Origin: Kalaharituber pfeilii
Lineage: Eukaryota > Ascomycota > Pezizomycetes > Pezizales > Pezizaceae
DNA: 22,643 bases
Assembly: GCA_015179045.1 (NCBI GenBank)
Contig: WHUZ01000226.1
Coordinates: forward strand, 1 to 22,643
Direction of reading: 5' to 3'
Below the pieces are notes generated by a model. The model searched no databases. It worked only from the letters and a program-made list of their open reading frames with translations, and was not told where the DNA came from. This document shows positions 19,340 to 22,643 of this stretch, piece after piece (the first letter of the stretch is position 1; every line of letters begins with the position of its first letter). The position numbers were made by a program, and so were the translations under genes.

Positions 19340-20860
19340 TGTTTTTCTTTATCAGGGTATCATTCGCGGAATTCTTTAAGTGTGTCCACTGGTGATCTAT
19401 CATCCATTAGTAGTTCGCCTAGACTTTCCTATGTTGCCTCCTCGGGCCCATAACCTTTCCCATTGCACAAGGTACACTAGTGTCTTCTTGGTACTGTTGT
19501 ATCGTATGTCAGTGATGGAGGCTATGAGGCATTCTTCCTCACCTTCTTACATTAGTGGGGACGGTTGGTCAGGTAGAGGGTTGAGAGCGAATGTTTTGAA
19601 CAGCTCGAGCAGTAAAAACGTGAAAGACAGGGTGTATCTTCAAGTTGTATGTAAACTTAAGCTTGAAGGAACGTTTGCCTATTGCTTTTTCGATAGTGAA
19701 GAGTCCGATCAACTTAGTATCGAGTTTCTTAGAAGGTTTTTTTGTCAAAATGTTTTTGGTATTAAGCATGACTTTGTCTCCTTCCTTGAAGTTTGGCTGT
19801 AAGGCATAATGTTGGTCATACCACTTAGCCACTCATTCGATTGATTTATTTAGTTTCTTGTGAATTCATTCCCATTCTCCTATGAGTTCTCTTGAGGGTA
19901 TGTTGAGAGCCTCTTCCTCATTGATGGTATCAACAAGAAGGTGAAAGCCGTAGTTAGTGAAGAAAGATGAGGTCTTAGTAGAGCTATGTTGTGTATTATT
20001 GTATACAAACTCTGTGAGGGGTAAGAGTTGGTTCCAATTGTCCTGGTAGTAAGTGACATAGTTATAGAGTATCCTTCAAGGGTTTGGTTGACTCTTTCAG
20101 TTTGTCCATCAGTTTCCGAGTATGTAGTTGTACTCATGTTCAAGTTGACTTTGAGTTTCTTCATGAGCTCCTGCCAGAAGTTCGAAGTAAACTTCGGATC
20201 TCGGTCCAATATAATGGTTTTCGGTAAGCCGTGGAGTCACCATATTTCTCGAAGGAAGGTAGTTGCTAATTGTTCTGCAGATTATTCTGCTAGAGGATGA
20301 AGTAAGCCATCTTAGTGAACCTATCTACTACTACCTATATTTGTGTGAAGCCATCTGAAGGAGGGAGTTCGGTAATGAAGTCTATACTGATAGAGGACCA
20401 TAGTTGTTATGGTATCTCATGTGGATGAAGGAGACCATATTTCTTGTGTCTTCATGCCTTGTTCCTTTAATATTCCAAGCATGTGCTAATGTATTCCATA
20501 ATATCATTGTAAGTGTTAGGCCAATAAAAGTCCCTGCTGATAAGTTCTATGGTTTTTTCGATTCCGAGATGGCCGGCGAGAGGATGATTATGTTTTGCTT
20601 AAAGTATTTCTTGTCTAAGGGCCGTTGGTATCACAAACTAGTTGTTGTGTAGGACTAGTTCATTACAGATATTGAATCATTTATCGACGTTATTATTCTT
20701 CTGCTAGATGCATTCTTTAAGTTAAGTATACTATTTGTCCTTTTTCTCTTCTCTGATTAGCTTGCTTCTCTATTCGTCAGTTAGTGCTACCACTTTCAGA
20801 GCTTTTATTGTTCTCGCAGTCAAAATTTCTTTCTCTTACTACCATGTTCCTTCTTCCCAG
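19340..20860 (-). pseudogene. pol: Chromovirus B: integrase and chromodomain relic
   Basis: On the minus strand, in order: the integrase zinc module (HNHPLAGHLGIEKTIELISR; STCLEY*RNKA, where Tyr replaces the last Cys); VVVDRFTKMAYF with the first catalytic Asp; LDRDPKFTSNFWQEL with the second; and TYSETDGQTERVNQTLEGY with the Glu. A C-terminal module follows (NFKEGDKVMLNTKN, KLIGLFTIEKAIGKRSFKL) and then a chromodomain (KKTLVYLVQWE / GYGPEEAT*ESL). The catalytic triad is intact. Reading through needs single-base frame changes near 20296, 20066, 19616 and 19457, plus stops such as Trp to TAG in the chromodomain. Most frame breaks lie at short homopolymers. The longest unbroken pieces are 20209-19880 and 19832-19569. 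Confidence 0.93.
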
Positions 20861-20863
20861 AAC

Positions 20864-21298
20864 TTAGTTAAGAACCATGGTCACCATGTCTGGATAAAGC
20901 GTTAGCTTTAGTATTTGCTTTTCCTTTTCGTATATGATTGTGTAGTCAAATGGGGCAAGTTTTTCTGCCCATCGTACTTGATGGTAAGATAGCTTCTTGA
21001 TAGTGTTAAAGATCCAGAGGTTTTTATAGTCAGTATATACTTTGATACTGTATTTAGCACCTTCATAGTACTTTCTCCAAGTATCTGTCATACATTCTAC
21101 TATAGCTAGCATCTCTTTATCAAAGATGTTGTAATTGATTTCAGCTGGGGTAAATTTCTGGGAATGGAATGTAACTGGATGTAGTTTGCCATTTTCTTGC
21201 TTCTGACTTAGAATCCTTCCAAGTACGAAGTCACTTGCATCCATTTCTAGAATAATTTCATATTCTAAGTGGTAGTGTACTAGAATCGGAGCAGTCAT
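20864..21298 (-). pseudogene. pol: Chromovirus B: RNase H domain, longest intact piece (144 codons)
   Basis: This unbroken segment covers the Ty3-type RNase H that follows RT. The acidic residues are present: Asp20 in EMDASDF, Glu62 in FDKEMLAI and Asp90 in VYTDYKNL. The usual TDHKNL His is Tyr, one C-to-T change. The domain starts in the connection region (MTAPILVHYHL). Near 20930 the frame slips by one base, so the expected tail GKANTKANALSR lies in another frame and the piece ends with unrelated residues. Upstream, RT is in a different frame, so this is not a stand-alone gene and the Met is internal. Confidence 0.92.
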
Positions 21299-22643
21299 GA
21301 AAGCTTCCTTAAGTTGTTAGAAAGCTTCCTCTTGCGGAGGTCCCCAGACTAGCTTTGTCTCTTTATTGAGTAGTTGGTTAGAGGTAAGCATATCTTACTA
21401 TAGTCCTTAATGAAGCATCGGTAGAAGTTAGCAAACCCTAGGAAGGGTTATATATCTGTCTTCAAGTTAGAGTGTTCATTAGTATCAGGAGTCTTCCAAT
21501 CAAGATAGCCTGGATTTTATCAGTAGACATCGAGATTCCTTTCCCCGAGATGTGATAACCTAAAAATTCACTTTCTCCATGCACTACTCGCATTTTTCCT
21601 CTTGTATAGCCAAACCATTTTCTTGTAGCCTGTGCCACACCTTTTCCAGGATTGTATTATATTCTTCTAGAGTTTTGACATATATTAGTAGGTCGTCAAT
21701 GTATGCCAGTAAACCCTGATCCATTATGTCTTTGAAGATTTCATTTGTGAACTCCTGGAAGGTTGCTGATATATTGTAGAGTCCGAATGGCATAACTGTG
21801 TATTCGTAGTAGCTGTACCAAGTCCTAAAGGCTGTCTTCTACTCATCCCTTTGGCAATTCGTACCAAGTTGTATTCATTCTTTAAGTCAAGAGTAGTAAA
21901 GTATTTGCCCTTGTGGAGTCAGTCTCAGAGTTCCTCCATTAGTGGGAGAGGTTAGCAGTTCTTGATAGTGATTTGGTTAAGGCCCCTATAGTCGACACAT
22001 ATGTGGAGTTTGCTATTCTTTTTTGGGACGAACAGGATAGGTGCACCTGCTGGGGATTGTGAGGGTCAGATCTTTCCTTCTTTTAATATCTGTTTGATAT
22101 ATTCTTTAAGGATTTCCAATTCCTTCTCACTTAATTGGTAAATAGGTTCTCATGGAGGTTGTTGTCCTTCTTGTAGAGTATGCAATGGTTGTATAATCGG
22201 TGTGAGGGTAGTTTTGCTGCTGTCTCGGGGTCGAAGACTTTCGGGAATTTCTTCTTCCATGCTGCTAGGTCAAAGGTTACCTCCTTACCAGCTTTCATTT
22301 GGTAAATGCGCACTTGGGTGTCTTCCTTCCCACAATACAAGTACTCTCCAAAGAACACTTGCCTGCTTACTATTCTTCAGTCATATACAGTTCTCCACTT
22401 CACAAAGTTCAAACACCTAGCCTTGATATGTTCCGAGCATTTGGTATAATTTAGTTCAATATAACCTGAGTCCTAATCAATGTATAGCTGGTGACTAGCC
22501 AGCCAGGTCATAGATAACAATGCATGTAGTCATGACCTCCATCGCCCATATCGAAATCGATTAGCTCCTTATAACCTTCCCGGTATCATCGATGAGGGTC
22601 ATTTGGAGTTTTGGGGTATATTCGGTTCCGGTATTGGGTAGAA
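21299..22643 (-). pseudogene. pol: Chromovirus B: protease-RT linker and reverse transcriptase relic, cut by window edge
   Basis: From the right edge leftwards on the minus strand: the segment MTWLASHQLYID*DSGYIEL, typical of the protease-RT linker; FDLAAWKKKFPKVFDPETAA; and EPIYQLSEKELEILKEYIKQ at the RT start. Then come [34 protein letters not shown] with the first RT Asp (about 21885), and MPFGLYNISATFQEF (21793 downward). The catalytic AYIDDLLIYV has YIDD at 21692-21703, and RLQENGLAI is followed by FLGYHISGKGISMS. Frame slips of one base are needed near 22520, 22168, 21848 and in 21300-21580, and Trp, Arg and Gln codons have become stops. Gag and most of the protease lie outside the window. 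Confidence 0.93.

Noticed and set aside
19380..19802. 140-codon plus-strand frame, the second longest in the window
   Set aside because: It is antisense to the integrase C-terminal module and chromodomain of element B, which carry the recognisable motifs.

Overview
The window looks like a repeat-rich, gene-poor block of a filamentous fungal genome, most likely an ascomycete. The evidence is three Ty3/Gypsy chromoviruses with C-terminal chromodomains, a Plavaka-like DNA transposase, and decay by C-to-T / G-to-A transitions that turn Gln, Arg and Trp codons into stops and enrich TpA. That pattern resembles repeat-induced point mutation (RIP). No intact gene, rRNA, confident tRNA or CRISPR array was found. 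The species cannot be named from the sequence.

Layout, left to right. Positions 1-303 hold the end of a more GC-rich region, with a 30-bp minisatellite that reads as a 10-residue protein repeat broken by two TAG codons exactly 30 bp apart. From about 300 to 2240 is AT-rich relic DNA with one doubtful minus-strand frame. Positions 2243-3690 hold a truncated chromovirus, element C, on the minus strand (LTR, polypurine tract, chromodomain, integrase). Positions 4396-6029 hold an unrecognised minus-strand relic gene with two candidate short introns. Positions 6981-7677 are a compact transposon with 61-bp terminal inverted repeats flanked by TA.

Positions 8847-10449 are a five-copy tandem array of 160-190 bp, split between copies 3 and 4 by a solo LTR (9359-10097). 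The array leads into a long Plavaka-like transposase relic (about 10441-13479, plus strand), which keeps one frame for about 1,000 codons despite roughly 40 stops and encodes a damaged N-terminal C2H2 finger. From 13500 to 15580 there are only repeats: a 166-bp duplication, a TATC-rich minisatellite and a 57-bp tandem repeat.

From 15589 to the right edge two chromoviruses are nested, both on the minus strand. Element A (LTR 15589-16290, pol 16304-18242) breaks off inside its RNase H domain at 18242. There the 3' LTR of element B begins (18243-18886), followed by B's polyprotein relic, which runs off the right edge. The left part of A should lie beyond B, outside the window. A has decayed almost only by stops with its frame preserved, whereas B carries at least seven single-base frameshifts. 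Nothing here appears able to make a complete protein; the window is a record of successive insertions and mutational silencing.
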